64,000 nucleotides of DNA from Streptomyces sp. R41. Its GTDB lineage: Bacteria > Actinomycetota > Actinomycetes > Streptomycetales > Streptomycetaceae. Below the pieces are notes generated by a model. The model had not been told where the DNA came from, did not search any database, and worked only from the letters and a program-made list of their open reading frames with translations. Below, in pieces: positions 1 through 8,709 of the stretch (within the stretch, counting starts at the first letter, position 1; every line of letters begins with the position of its first letter). The stretch covers positions 10,337,001-10,401,000 of the forward strand of contig NZ_CP163443.1 in the NCBI RefSeq assembly GCF_041053055.1. The letters are read 5' to 3'. The translations under genes were made by a program, and so were the position numbers.

Positions 1-890
1 CCGTTGCCGCCCTCGGGGCGGGTGCACAGGTCCTCCTGGATGAGGGAGGCGAGGTAGTCGTACGCCTCCTCCACGCGAATGCCGGTGGCCTGCGGGGTGG
101 TCCATCGGAAGCCGCCTCCGCGCCCGCGTCGCTCGGCGGCCGGGTAGAAGGTGTCCCAGAGCCAGGAGCCGCCGGGCGCCTTGGACTCGGCGAGCAGGTT
201 GGTGCCGTTCGCGAACAGCCAGGGCACCACGCCGCCCCACAGCCGGTTGGTCCAGAAGTACGGCGTGAAGTGGGAGCCGCTGGAGCGCTTCATGTCCCGC
301 AGCAGCGCGGTGAAGTCGTCGTGCGTCCAGTCGGCGGGCGGGAGGTCCGCGCCCGCCCGCTTCAGCACCTGCTTGTTGAGATACATGTCGGCCGCGTTGA
401 ACTCGACCGGCAGCTGGTACAGGCTCCCCTCGTACATCATCGACTCCACCAGCGAGGGGTGGACATCGGCGAAGTACTCGCGCAGCTCGGCCGCGTCCCG
501 CTTCACCCAGCGGTCCAGCGGCACGCCGAGGCGCTGGGCGAACAACTGGACGCCCTCGGTGGCGACGTAGACCAGGTCGGGGGCGCTGCCCGCCGCGATC
601 TGGGTGAGGATCTTCGCGAAGAAGTCCGACCAGTCGACGGCCTGCACCGCGTTGATCCGGAGCCTGATGTCGGGATGCAGCTTCCGGAAGCCCTCGCTGA
701 GGGTGCGGACGGCGGCCTGGTCGAAGGCGGAGCCCAGCGTGGCGACGACGAGGGAGCCGTCGTCACGGCCGGGGATGTCGGCTCCGGTGAGCCGGTCCCA
801 GCTCGCGGCGGTGCCGGCCAGGGCGGCGGCACCCGCGCCGTAGGCGCCGTACCGCAACAGAGTGCGGCGGGGGAGGTGCGAGTCGGTCAT
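1..890 (-). CDS. Extracellular sugar-binding protein of an ABC transporter (3' end beyond window)
   Basis: The reading frame runs without a stop from ATG at 890 to the window edge, so the C-terminus lies outside. The N-terminus has a twin-arginine-like run (PRRTLLR near residue 8) followed by a hydrophobic Ala/Gly stretch, as in Streptomyces Tat-exported binding proteins. The body reads like family 1 solute-binding proteins, with features such as RKLHPDIRLRIN, PDLVYVATEG and FNAADMYLNK. It would capture a sugar outside the cell for an ABC importer whose permeases probably follow beyond position 1. It is divergent from a GH32 levanase, so a fructan or sucrose-type ligand is inferred, not shown. 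Family call is firm; substrate is open. Confidence 0.85.
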   Translation of the reverse strand, partial: MTDSHLPRRTLLRYGAYGAGAAALAGTAASWDRLTGADIPGRDDGSLVVATLGSAFDQAAVRTLSEGFRKLHPDIRLRINAVQAVDWSDFFAKILTQIAAGSAPDLVYVATEGVQLFAQRLGVPLDRWVKRDAAELREYFADVHPSLVESMMYEGSLYQLPVEFNAADMYLNKQVLKRAGADLPPADWTHDDFTALLRDMKRSSGSHFTPYFWTNRLWGGVVPWLFANGTNLLAESKAPGGSWLWDTFYPAAERRGRGGGFRWTTPQATGIRVEEAYDYLASLIQEDLCTRPEGGN

Positions 891-898
891 CGGACAGG

Positions 899-1003
899 CC
901 TAACTCGTGTTAGTTCAGGGATGATGCCCCAGATGATGTGAAGCGGGTCAGGGCCCTGTCAAGGGTCGCGAACGCTTGACCTTTAACGAGTTAGGTCTAC
1001 AGT
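899..1003. promoter_or_regulatory. Divergent promoter region with paired operator half-repeats
   Basis: CTAACTCGT occurs at 900-908 and its reverse complement ACGAGTTAG at 986-994, one copy in front of each divergent gene. The second copy lies inside the spacer of a good sigma-70-type promoter for the levanase: TTGACC at 976-981, 16 bases, TACAGT at 998-1003. A repressor bound there would block transcription. The shared motif suggests one regulator for uptake and hydrolysis; which regulator is not encoded in view. Confidence 0.55.
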
Positions 1004-1055
1004 CCTGGTTCCACATGAGCCGCCGTTTCCATGACTCGCACGAGAGGAACGATGC

Positions 1056-2603
1056 GTGATGCGTGGGTTGTCCAGGAGAGCCTTGTTCGCCGGGTCGGCC
1101 GCGGGAGCGGCAGCCGTGGCGCTGCCCGCGGCGCCGGCCGCAGCCCGGCCCAAGGGCGCGAGATCCGGCGTGAGTTACCGCGCCGAGTACCACTTCACGG
1201 TCCCCGACGCGTGGAAGAACGATCCGCAGCGACCGGTCTGGATCGAAGGCGAGTATCACTACTACTACCTGTACAACGCGGACTACTTCACCGGAGCCGT
1301 CGGCACCGCCTGGCGTCTGGCCACCAGCACCGACCTGGTTGCCTTCCGGGACCGCGGGGTCGCTGTCCCCAAGGACACGACCCCCAACGGGGACGTCTGG
1401 TCGGGCTCCGCGGTTCTCGACGCGGACAACACCGCGGGCTTCGGCGCGGGCGCAGTCGTCGTCATCGCGACGATGTCCCACGACGACGGTCCCACCTCAC
1501 AGGCGCAGTACCTGTACTACTCCACCGACGGCGGCCGCACCTTCACCAACCACGGCACCGATCCGGTCCTGCCCAACCCAGGCGTGCGCGACTTCCGTGA
1601 TCCCAAGGTGATCCGGGACGAGGAGCGCGACCGGTGGTTGATGGCGCTCGCCGAGGGCACGAAGATCGGCTTCTACCACTCCGAGGACCTCAAGAAGTGG
1701 ACGTACGCGGGCGGCTTCGTCAAGGAGGGGATCGGGACGCTGGAGTGCCCCGACCTGTTCCGCATCACGGCGGCGGACGGTACGGCGACGTGGGTCCTGG
1801 GCGTGAGCGCGAACGGCAAGGGCTCGGGGCTGCCGAACACATACGCGTACTGGACGGGCTCCTTCGACGGAAACGCCTTCACCGCCGACGCCGCCGACCC
1901 GCAGTGGCTCGACCACGGCTTCGACTGGTACGGAGCCGTCACCTTCGAGAAGCGGCACGCCGACGGCTCCGTCGACCCGCGCATCCGGTACGCCATGGGC
2001 TGGCTGAACAACTGGGACTACCCGAACATCACGCCCACGATCGACTGCGACGGCTTCAACGGCACCGACTCCATCGTCCGCGAGATCACGCTCGAGCGTG
2101 CCGGTTCCGGCACGTACTACCTGGCCTCGCGGCCGATCGCCGCCCTGGACGACCACGTCTCGCGCACGGTGCGCCTCGGCGACCTGAAGGTCGACGGGAG
2201 CCGAGTGCTGGACTACGCCGGCGTCGCCTACGAGCTCACCTGCGAGATCAGCTGGGACCAACTCGCTGGAGCGGGGGTGCAGTTGCGCCGCTCTGCCGAC
2301 GGCAGCCGGCACATCGACGCGGGCGTCTACGGCGACTACGCGTTCGTCAATCGGCGCGGCGCCGTCAACCCCGACACCTCCGGCAAGTGGCAGGAGAGCC
2401 ACACCCCGTTCGACCCGTCCGCGCGCAAGGTAAAGCTACGGATCTTCGTGGACCGCACGTCCGTCGAGGTGTTCGTCGACGACGGCCGGTACGTGCACTC
2501 GATGGAGGCGTTCCCCTACCTCGTCGACACCGGCCTCGCGCTGTTCACGATCGGTGGTGCGGCAGTGTTCCGGAACACGGTGATACGGGAGTTCACGGTG
2601 TGA
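1056..2603 (+). CDS. Secreted GH32 glycoside hydrolase (levanase/fructan hydrolase type)
   Basis: A 515-residue GH32 enzyme, cleaving beta-fructosyl bonds in levan, inulin or sucrose. The N-terminus carries a Tat-like signal (RR at 7-8, Ala-rich core to about 31). The nucleophile motif appears as WKNDPQ (Asp56), the transition-state motif as RDP (Asp182) and the acid/base motif as EC (Glu230). The C-terminal third fits the beta-sandwich of the family (FVDRTSVEVF near 460-475). GAGAGGA at 1042-1048 serves GTG 1056 or ATG 1059. It is divergent from a sugar-binding protein with a shared operator. The Lys in WKNDP replaces the common Met; exact substrate cannot be read from sequence. Confidence 0.9.
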   Translation: MMRGLSRRALFAGSAAGAAAVALPAAPAAARPKGARSGVSYRAEYHFTVPDAWKNDPQRPVWIEGEYHYYYLYNADYFTGAVGTAWRLATSTDLVAFRDRGVAVPKDTTPNGDVWSGSAVLDADNTAGFGAGAVVVIATMSHDDGPTSQAQYLYYSTDGGRTFTNHGTDPVLPNPGVRDFRDPKVIRDEERDRWLMALAEGTKIGFYHSEDLKKWTYAGGFVKEGIGTLECPDLFRITAADGTATWVLGVSANGKGSGLPNTYAYWTGSFDGNAFTADAADPQWLDHGFDWYGAVTFEKRHADGSVDPRIRYAMGWLNNWDYPNITPTIDCDGFNGTDSIVREITLERAGSGTYYLASRPIAALDDHVSRTVRLGDLKVDGSRVLDYAGVAYELTCEISWDQLAGAGVQLRRSADGSRHIDAGVYGDYAFVNRRGAVNPDTSGKWQESHTPFDPSARKVKLRIFVDRTSVEVFVDDGRYVHSMEAFPYLVDTGLALFTIGGAAVFRNTVIREFTV

Positions 2604-3149
2604 GGCCTCCTCCGCCTACGACGTGTGCACGCGGCGAATGCGCTGCGGGTGGCGGCACCAGGTCAACGATCTCCCGGTAGGTGCTCACGACATAGCTCCT
2701 GGGCTCCTCGCGCACCACGGCCGGGTGGCGAGGAGCGCCGGGCCACATGGACCCGGCGAAGTCGAAGTCGAGGTCCGGCGTCGGTGAGGTCGCCTTGATC
2801 GCGGGGACGTTTCGCTTGCAGCCTCCGCTGGTCGGGCGGGGGCCGTCTCGTTCCCAGTCGGCGCCCGCCATCGCCGCCTGCCTCATCGCCGCCGTCGCCT
2901 CCTGGCTGCGCGGCGGCAAATACGTGCACACCGACCAGCCGATAGCCGTCGGCGGCACCGATTGCGCACCCGTAGCGCCGATCCTGGGGACGATACGCGG
3001 CGGCGTGGCACCGGAGCGAGCGGTCGTCCCTGTCAGAGCCGACGGCGTCCCTGGCGTCCCACGATCTGCCCCGCCGTTTGTCGGCCCCGGCACTGCTCGG
3101 GCCAGGCCGCGCGACGACAAACGCCGGCCTGCCGGGGGTGCATCCCTCG
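2604..3149. other. Interval without a recognisable gene
   Basis: Several open frames cross this stretch on both strands, but none shows a family motif, a ribosome site or a consistent codon pattern. It may be decayed sequence belonging to the broken gene that follows. Confidence 0.5.
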
Positions 3150-3512
3150 ATGTGTACACGCTGATCGTCACTGCCCATGGTTACCGCCCGGCCACGTACG
3201 CGATGACGACCAGCGGCAAGGGCAGAACCGCCGGTGCGGACGCCACCCCCCGGGGCGAACGGGCAGATCACCGGCGTGGTCTGCGGACCGGGCCCGGACA
3301 GCCCACTGCCCGGGGCGGTGCTACGAGCCGTCGATCCGAGGGGCACGGTGGTGGCGTACGCGACCACCGGCCACGACGGCCGGTTCCAGCTGGCCGGCCT
3401 GCCCCACCACCTCTCCACGGCAACCAGGGCCGAAGCCTCGCCGGACCCGCCGGACCCGCACGTCCGGCCAGGCGCCACATTGCACCTCGAGCTGGACGGC
3501 ACATGGTCATGA
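3150..3512 (+). pseudogene. C-terminal remnant: carboxypeptidase-regulatory-like domains, probably from an MFS drug exporter
   Basis: Two successive pieces in different frames look like one protein tail. The first reads YTLIVTAHGYRPATYAM (about 3153-3205). The second, from about 3250, reads GQITGVVCGPG, PLPGAVLRAVDPRGTVV and ATTGHDGRFQLAGLP. This is the beta-sandwich repeat found at the C-terminus of some Streptomyces MFS exporters. The frame changes near a run of C residues around 3246-3251. No start, membrane segments or upstream exporter body are present. Its stop at 3510-3512 overlaps the MarR start (ATGA), so the intact ancestor was probably an exporter-marR operon. Confidence 0.6.
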
Positions 3513-4060
3513 GCGAGTCACAGCGAGCAGTGTCCGGACCGTCAGCGCCGCCCTCGGGCCGTGACGAGATCGTGGCCCCACTGCGGACGGCAGTCCTGCG
3601 TCTGGCCCATGGGCAACGCGCACCGGCAGAACGGCACGACCTGACCCCAAGTCGTCTGACCGCCCTGGGTGTTCTGTCCGCACACGGCCCCCTACGGGTC
3701 GGCGACCTGGCCCGCGGCATGAGCATCAGCATGCCCAGTGCCTCCCGACTGGTCGACATCCTGGTGGCCGCCGACCTGGTGGGCCGCCGTCCCGACCCGC
3801 ACGACCAGCGCGCTTCTCTCCTCGCCCTCACCCCGACCGGCACAGCCGTCCTGGACAGCATCCGCCGCGAGAGTCTCCAGGCCCTGGCCACGACCATCGC
3901 CACGCTTCCCGACGACCAGCTCGACACGCTCGCCGCTGCCGTGCCCCTACTGGACACGCTGGCTCAGCGATTGGCCCCCGGCGACCTCCCGACCCACGAA
4001 CTCGCCACGCCCGCCGCGCACCGACGGCATCACCGCGCAGGGAGTGACGAGCCTTACTGA
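3509..4060 (+). CDS. MarR family transcriptional regulator
   Basis: A 183-residue winged-helix protein. The LTPSRLTALGVLSAHGPLRVGDLA and MSISMPSASRLVDILVAADLVGRR regions fit the MarR recognition helix and PDPHDQRASLLALTPTG fits the wing. The start at 3509 forms an ATGA overlap with the upstream broken reading frame; ATG 3503 in the same frame is an alternative. MarR proteins usually repress a neighbouring efflux or stress gene, and here that neighbour appears to have been lost, leaving an orphan regulator. The C-terminal tail is rich in Pro, Ala and His and looks unstructured. Confidence 0.85.
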   Translation: MSESQRAVSGPSAPPSGRDEIVAPLRTAVLRLAHGQRAPAERHDLTPSRLTALGVLSAHGPLRVGDLARGMSISMPSASRLVDILVAADLVGRRPDPHDQRASLLALTPTGTAVLDSIRRESLQALATTIATLPDDQLDTLAAAVPLLDTLAQRLAPGDLPTHELATPAAHRRHHRAGSDEPY

Positions 4061-4232
4061 CCCCAACTGTGCCGAAGGCGTCTTTTTCTGCCTGAGCACG
4101 ACTTCGCCCACCCCACCTATGAGTCGCAGTCGCACCCGGGCCGGCCGACCAGATCCCAGAGGTCGTCCACGCCTCCCTCGACCGTGAAGGGTGCACCTGG
4201 CCATACGGTTGAGGTGTTGGGAGGTGGGCGCC

Positions 4233-4679
4233 GTGTTCGAATACGGAACGGACGGCCCGAAGGTGATCGTCGTCGGCGTGGACGGGTCCGAGTCGTCGTG
4301 GCGCGCCGCTTCTTATGCCGGGGGCCTTGCCCGACGGCAGGGGTCGCTGTTGGCCGTCGTGTACGTCCAGCCCCTGCCCACGATGGCGTTCGCGCCCGGC
4401 CTGTCCGCGGCGATGGCGGAGACCACCTCTCAGATAGCCGAGGACATCGTCTCGCAGGTACGGGAAAGGGCCGAGCTCCTGGGCGACGTCTTCCGGGTGC
4501 GGTGGGAGTTCCACACCGTCGCCGGCGACGCGTTCGGCGGCCTTGTGCGGGCGGCCGACGAGTTGAAGGCCGACGCTGTGGTCGTCGGCGCTTCCGAGCA
4601 CGCGGGTCATCGCTTCATCGGCTCGCTCGCCGTGCGCTTGGTCAAGGCGGCTCGGTGGCCGGTCACCGTAGTTCCGTAA
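4233..4679 (+). CDS. Universal stress protein (UspA family, single domain)
   Basis: A 148-residue single Usp domain. The N-terminal strand KVIVVGVDGSESSWRAASYA matches the family, and ADAVVVGASEHAGHRFIGS near 115-135 is the nucleotide-binding GXXXG-type segment in the variant form G-A-S-X9-G-S. GTG at 4233 was chosen because GGAGG lies at 4220-4224; a longer frame from ATG 4191 lacks such a site. Usp proteins bind ATP and support survival under stress. It stands alone, with no operon partner in view. Confidence 0.85.
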   Translation: MFEYGTDGPKVIVVGVDGSESSWRAASYAGGLARRQGSLLAVVYVQPLPTMAFAPGLSAAMAETTSQIAEDIVSQVRERAELLGDVFRVRWEFHTVAGDAFGGLVRAADELKADAVVVGASEHAGHRFIGSLAVRLVKAARWPVTVVP

Positions 4680-5186
4680 CCGTTTCGAGGGACCGGTGTT
4701 CCGTTCGCTAAATGTCACCCGCTGCCCGCCCACATCGCCACTGGCGAGCCGGGATACCTGTAGTGATGTTGGCCTCCGCCGAGAAACCGGCACTGACGTT
4801 CCGGTGGCTGGTTCCGCGCCGCGCCTTACGCAGCGACGCATCGCCTGTGGGGGCGGCACCGATGGTGCCGCTGCACACGTTGCCCGCTCGGCACGGGCCG
4901 AGCAGCGCCGAACGATCCGAAGCCGGGAGGTGACGGTGAGCAGCGAGAACCGGCACACGGAACGAGGCGCTCCACACATCGCCTGCGGAAGCGAGGCGGG
5001 AGAGAAGAAGGCTCTGACTGGACGAGCAGCCGCCCCGCTCCGACACTGGCTGGTGGATCTTAGTACCAGGCGCAGAATGACCTGCTCGGCATCAGCAGGC
5101 TCTGCCATCACTCACACCCGCGACCGGACACACAGGCGACAGCCGCTGCCGGTTCTTGACTTCCCGCAAGTCCAGGAGATGACGCC
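4680..5186. other. Interval without a recognisable gene
   Basis: About 500 bases between the Usp gene and the oxidoreductase operon. The open frames here show no family motifs. The 3' end must hold the operon promoter and the ribosome site CAGGAGATG near 5173-5181. Confidence 0.5.
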
Positions 5187-5786
5187 ATGAGCTCCTTCTC
5201 ACCCGGTTTCCGCGGGCGTGCCCGTTCGCTGGCGGACCGTCTGCCTCCCGGCCAGTACCCCACGGAGCAGTTTCCCGTGCTGTCGGCGGGCCCTACTCCA
5301 CGCGTCCCCACCGAGACGTGGGCCTTCACAGTGACCACGGAAGAGGGACGCGCGCACCAATGGACGTGGGAGGAGATGATGGCCCTTCCGCAGCAGGACA
5401 CGGTGACAGACATCCATTGCGTGACCCGCTGGTCCAAATTCGACACCGAGTGGCGCGGTGTCTCGCTGGACGCCTTCTTCGAGGATGTCGAGACGGCCGC
5501 GGAGTACGCAGTGGTCCACAGTCACGGCGGTTACACCACGAACGTGCCGCTGGAGGACCTCCTCGATGGCAAGGCCTGGATCGCCCACACCTACGACGGC
5601 TACCCCCTCTCTCCGGAGCACGGCGGCCCGGCCAGGCTGCTCGTGCCGCACCTGTACTTCTGGAAATCGGCCAAGTGGGTGAGCGGACTGCAGCTCACAC
5701 TGGAGGATGAGCCGGGCTTCTGGGAGTCGGTCGGGTATCACAATTACGGCGACCCGTGGCGCGAGCAGCGCAACTGGGGAGACTGA
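5187..5786 (+). CDS. Sulfite oxidase-like molybdopterin oxidoreductase
   Basis: A 199-residue protein of the SUOX/MsrP fold. The molybdenum-ligand cysteine sits in DIHCVTRWSKFDTEWRGV (Cys78). VHSHGGYTTNVPLEDLL and YPLSPEHGGPARLLVPHLY are further conserved parts of the pterin pocket, and it ends with the typical SVGYHNYGDPW tail. No signal peptide is seen, so it is probably cytoplasmic. It is followed after two bases by a flavin reductase and then a zinc protein, indicating an operon in which the reductase supplies or accepts electrons. The physiological substrate is not known for this family. Confidence 0.88.
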   Translation: MSSFSPGFRGRARSLADRLPPGQYPTEQFPVLSAGPTPRVPTETWAFTVTTEEGRAHQWTWEEMMALPQQDTVTDIHCVTRWSKFDTEWRGVSLDAFFEDVETAAEYAVVHSHGGYTTNVPLEDLLDGKAWIAHTYDGYPLSPEHGGPARLLVPHLYFWKSAKWVSGLQLTLEDEPGFWESVGYHNYGDPWREQRNWGD

Positions 5787-5788
5787 CC

Positions 5789-6499
5789 ATGACCCTCGCC
5801 TGGCGCAGGGCCCGGCTCGTCGAGCGCCATCCGCAGTCCGCCACCGCCCGCTCCCTGGTCTTCACCGTGCCGGGGTGGCCCGGCCACCTGCCCGGCCAGC
5901 ACGTCGATGTGCGGCTCACCGCCGACGACGGCTACCAGGCGGTGCGCAGCTACTCCCTCGCCGCGCCCGCCGACGGCGACCGCATCGAACTGGGCGTCCA
6001 AGCCGTGCCCGACGGCGAGGTCTCGCCCTACCTGGCCGACGAGCTACCGCCGGGCGCCGAGGTGGAAGTGCGCGGTCCGCTGGGCAACTGGTTCGTCTGG
6101 CGCAGCGAGCAGACGGAACCGGTGCTGCTGGTGGCGGGCGGCTCCGGACTCGTACCTCTGGCGGCCATGATCCGTGCCCACCGCCAGGCGGAGTCAGGCA
6201 GCCCTTTTCATCTGCTGTATTCGGTGCGCACCCCCGACGACGTCTGGTACCACGACCACCTGGCCGACGGGGATCCCACCCTCGACGTCCGCATCGTGTA
6301 CACGCGGCAGGCTCCGCCCGGCAGCACCCGCCCGCCCGGCCGTCTCACGCCGAAGGACCTGGACGCTTGGTCGAACCGACTGGAGCCGGTCAGCCCCGTC
6401 TACGTCTGCGGACCCACCGGCTTCGTCGAGACCGCAAGCGACCTGCTCGTCGACCTGGGGCGCGACCCCGCCACCATCCGCACCGAACGCTTCGGCTGA
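5789..6499 (+). CDS. FAD/NAD(P)-binding ferredoxin reductase-type protein
   Basis: A 236-residue reductase. The FAD part includes GQHVDVRLT and the motif RSYSLAA (about 49-56). The NAD(P) part includes LLVAGGSGLVPLAAMIR and ends with YVCGPTGFVETA. No iron-sulfur domain follows, so it is a two-domain flavin reductase. It begins two bases after the molybdo-oxidoreductase stop, so the two are translated together and very likely work as a redox pair in the cytoplasm. Confidence 0.88.
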   Translation: MTLAWRRARLVERHPQSATARSLVFTVPGWPGHLPGQHVDVRLTADDGYQAVRSYSLAAPADGDRIELGVQAVPDGEVSPYLADELPPGAEVEVRGPLGNWFVWRSEQTEPVLLVAGGSGLVPLAAMIRAHRQAESGSPFHLLYSVRTPDDVWYHDHLADGDPTLDVRIVYTRQAPPGSTRPPGRLTPKDLDAWSNRLEPVSPVYVCGPTGFVETASDLLVDLGRDPATIRTERFG

Positions 6500-6530
6500 C
6501 CCGCCGACCAGAACCGCACGGGAGGTCCTC

Positions 6531-6803
6531 ATGACAGACGCTTCCACCCACCTGGACGGCAACTGTCTCGCCGGCCCGCTTTCGGAGATCCTCTCCGTGG
6601 AACCCACCACGGCCTGGTGGCGCTGCCCGGAGTGCGCCCGGACGGGCCCACTTGCCCAACTGCACGTCTACGGCCCCGAGCCGGGTCTGACCGCTCGGTG
6701 CCCAGGATGCGCGTATGTCGCCCTCAGGCTGGTCAGGGAGGGGGAGCACATCTGGCTGACGATGGGGAGCGGCACCGGCGCGTTCCGCTTCTCCATCACC
6801 TAG
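6531..6803 (+). CDS. DUF6510-like small zinc-ribbon protein
   Basis: A 90-residue protein with two CxxC pairs (CPEC near 32 and CPGC near 62), as in a zinc ribbon, and a short C-terminal beta segment. GGAGG at 6521-6525 precedes ATG 6531. It is third in the operon with the molybdo-oxidoreductase and flavin reductase; this gene order recurs in actinobacteria in my recollection of DUF6510. Its role is unknown; a chaperone or electron-transfer accessory is only a guess. Confidence 0.75.
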   Translation: MTDASTHLDGNCLAGPLSEILSVEPTTAWWRCPECARTGPLAQLHVYGPEPGLTARCPGCAYVALRLVREGEHIWLTMGSGTGAFRFSIT

Positions 6804-6864
6804 GTGACGTTCGCGGCGGACACGAACTGGCGTCGTCGTGTCCGCCGCGACATCTTCTCGTGCG

Positions 6865-8073
6865 TCAGCAGGTCCCCTCGTCCTGCCATGGCCCCCACTC
6901 CGAGGCGCTCGGCACCTCGTTCTGGGTCCACCACTTGGCCTTCCAGTTGTGCTTGTTGTACGAGACCTCGTTGCCGGCGGTATAGACCGCCGTCGAGCTC
7001 CAGGCGGTCTTGCACGCGGTGCTCGGAGGGGTCGGGGTAGGGGTGGGGGTGCTGGTGGGCGGGGTGGCTCCGGCGAACTTCACCGAGTACTTCGCGAAGT
7101 CCCAGGAGTTCTGCGCCACGCTGGAGCACGTGCCCGACGTGCGGCCGCCGTTGTCGGCGGGAGTGCACTGGCGGTCGCGGTTGAGGGACCAGAAGGTGAA
7201 GCGGTCCATGTTGTGGCTGGTGGCGTAGTCCAGCACCGTCTGGAAGTCGGCCTGTGAGAAGAACTCGCCGGTGTCGCTGCGTCCGTTCATCCCTGAGAAG
7301 CCCTCGTGGGCGTAGGCGGTCGCCTGGTCCCAGCCGAAGGTGGACTGGAGGATCGTGTTGAAGTTGGTGAGCGCGCTGGTCTGTGAGGCCGCGCCGTTGA
7401 AGCCGCCGTCGAACGGCATGATGGAGAAGTTGTTGGGCGTGAACCCCTGTGACTTCGCCTCCAGGAGCATCTGCTTGCCGAACCAGCCGGTGCCGTCCGC
7501 CGTGCCGGCCGTGGTGACGGAGACGTAGAGGCCGGGGTTGTTCTGCTGGAGGATCTTGGCAGCGCCGATCTCGTTCTTGATGGCCGCCGTGTTCTCGTAC
7601 TCCGGCTCCTCCAGATCGAAGTCGATCGCGTGCAGGCCGTACTTGGTGATGACCTGCTGGTACGCCGCGGCGGTGGCGGCCGCGTCCGAGCAGGCCTGCC
7701 CGAGCTTGGTGCCGCCGTACCCGCCGATCGAGACGGAGACATCGCCGCCCTTGGAGCGGATGGTGTTGATGACCGACTGCACGGCGGTGTCCGAGGAGAC
7801 GGCGGCCGTGCCGCCCCAAGTGGGGGAGCAGCCACCGCCGTTGGGGGCGAGGATGAACGCCAGCTGGAATGCCTTGAGGCCGGTTGCGTCCATGATGGCC
7901 GCCGGGTCCGGCGGGTCGTTGTCCAGTGGCATCAGGTAGGGAGCGGCGGCGTACCAGCGATTGCTGAGCGCGGTGGTCGCGCCCGAGGCATGGCCCGCGA
8001 CCAGGGCGGTCGTGCCGACTGCGGCCAGGCTTACGGCGGCGGCCGCGCTCAGACATGCGCGAAGACGTCTCAC
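6865..8073 (-). CDS. Secreted GH18 chitinase with C-terminal chitin-binding module
   Basis: A 402-residue secreted enzyme. A Sec signal spans about 1-31. The GH18 barrel shows SVSIGGYGG (about 113-121) and the catalytic strand IDFDLEE, with the proton donor Glu155; the usual leading DG of DGxDxDxE is replaced by HA. A Thr/Pro linker (near 345-355) joins a CBM5/12-type domain from about 357, with W residues and two framing Cys. GTG 8073 is preceded by GGAGG. It degrades chitin outside the cell. Two DasR-like boxes upstream suggest N-acetylglucosamine control. Confidence 0.92.
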   Translation of the reverse strand: MRRLRACLSAAAAVSLAAVGTTALVAGHASGATTALSNRWYAAAPYLMPLDNDPPDPAAIMDATGLKAFQLAFILAPNGGGCSPTWGGTAAVSSDTAVQSVINTIRSKGGDVSVSIGGYGGTKLGQACSDAAATAAAYQQVITKYGLHAIDFDLEEPEYENTAAIKNEIGAAKILQQNNPGLYVSVTTAGTADGTGWFGKQMLLEAKSQGFTPNNFSIMPFDGGFNGAASQTSALTNFNTILQSTFGWDQATAYAHEGFSGMNGRSDTGEFFSQADFQTVLDYATSHNMDRFTFWSLNRDRQCTPADNGGRTSGTCSSVAQNSWDFAKYSVKFAGATPPTSTPTPTPTPPSTACKTAWSSTAVYTAGNEVSYNKHNWKAKWWTQNEVPSASEWGPWQDEGTC

Positions 8074-8138
8074 TGTGCCTCCAGGGGAGTGGGGGAGTGG
8101 CCCCAGCTTCTGGGGGCTGTCGCGATCACGTCAATAAG

Positions 8139-8176
8139 TTGGACTAGACCAGACAGGTCTTTGGACTAGACCAGAC
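8139..8176 (-). promoter_or_regulatory. Two tandem DasR-type boxes (dre) upstream of the chitinase
   Basis: A 16-base direct repeat, TTGGACTAGACCAGAC, occurs at 8139-8154 and 8161-8176. Read on the gene strand each contains TGGTCTAGTCCA, one base from the TGGTCTAGACCA core known from Streptomyces chitinase promoters and DasR sites. The copies are 22 bases apart, about two helical turns. Confidence 0.8.
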
Positions 8177-8437
8177 GTTTCCTTTACCTTGACTGCGCGA
8201 GCTTGCCCAGGGTGGCCGGTTGCGCCGCCAGAGAGGTCGGCGCGATCCGGCAGAACGGCCGCCGGCTCAGCGAGTCAGGGACACTCTGACCAGCTCCACC
8301 GTCCCCGACCACACGTCGTCATCTGGATCGCGGATCCCGACAGCTCCTCGGAACAGGGACTTCGCCGCCTGGCAGCAGACACGGCCGCACAGGAAACCGA
8401 CCAGTCTCCCACTCACCGATACGTCTCTCCTGAAAGC

Positions 8438-8700
8438 CTCGCATCGGACGCCACCGGCAGACGCACTACCAGCCGCGTAGCGGCGGGCCACGTGCGTGAA
8501 GGCGACGACCTCGATGTCGGCGTCGTACTTGTCGATGGTGACGGCCAGGCCGGGCCATGACCAAGAGCCAGGACCAGCCGGCAGCGGTTCGGGCCGAGTT
8601 CCTCGACTACTCCGTCGCGGGTGTAGCGGTACAGGGCGCCGGCGGGCAGAGCCAGTCGCCGGAGCCGTCGGAGCCCCGGAACCTGCCGGTCATGCAGGCG
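8438..8700 (-). pseudogene. C-terminal remnant of a WYL-domain (YafY/DeoR-type) regulator
   Basis: On the minus strand one frame reads LYRYTRDGVVEELGPNRCRL, and the next frame continues as GSWSWPGLAVTIDKYDADI then EVVAFTHVARRYAA. Joined, this matches the C-terminal extension of WYL regulators. One missing G at GTCCTG-GCTCT (about 8564) would restore the frame. No helix-turn-helix or WYL core remains. It lies just downstream of a DUF899 gene read from the same strand. Confidence 0.55.
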
Positions 8701-8709
8701 GCCAGATGA

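Noticed and set aside
8189..8560. A 123-codon plus-strand frame downstream of the DasR-like boxes
   Set aside because: It runs opposite to the WYL remnant, has no ribosome site and no family features.
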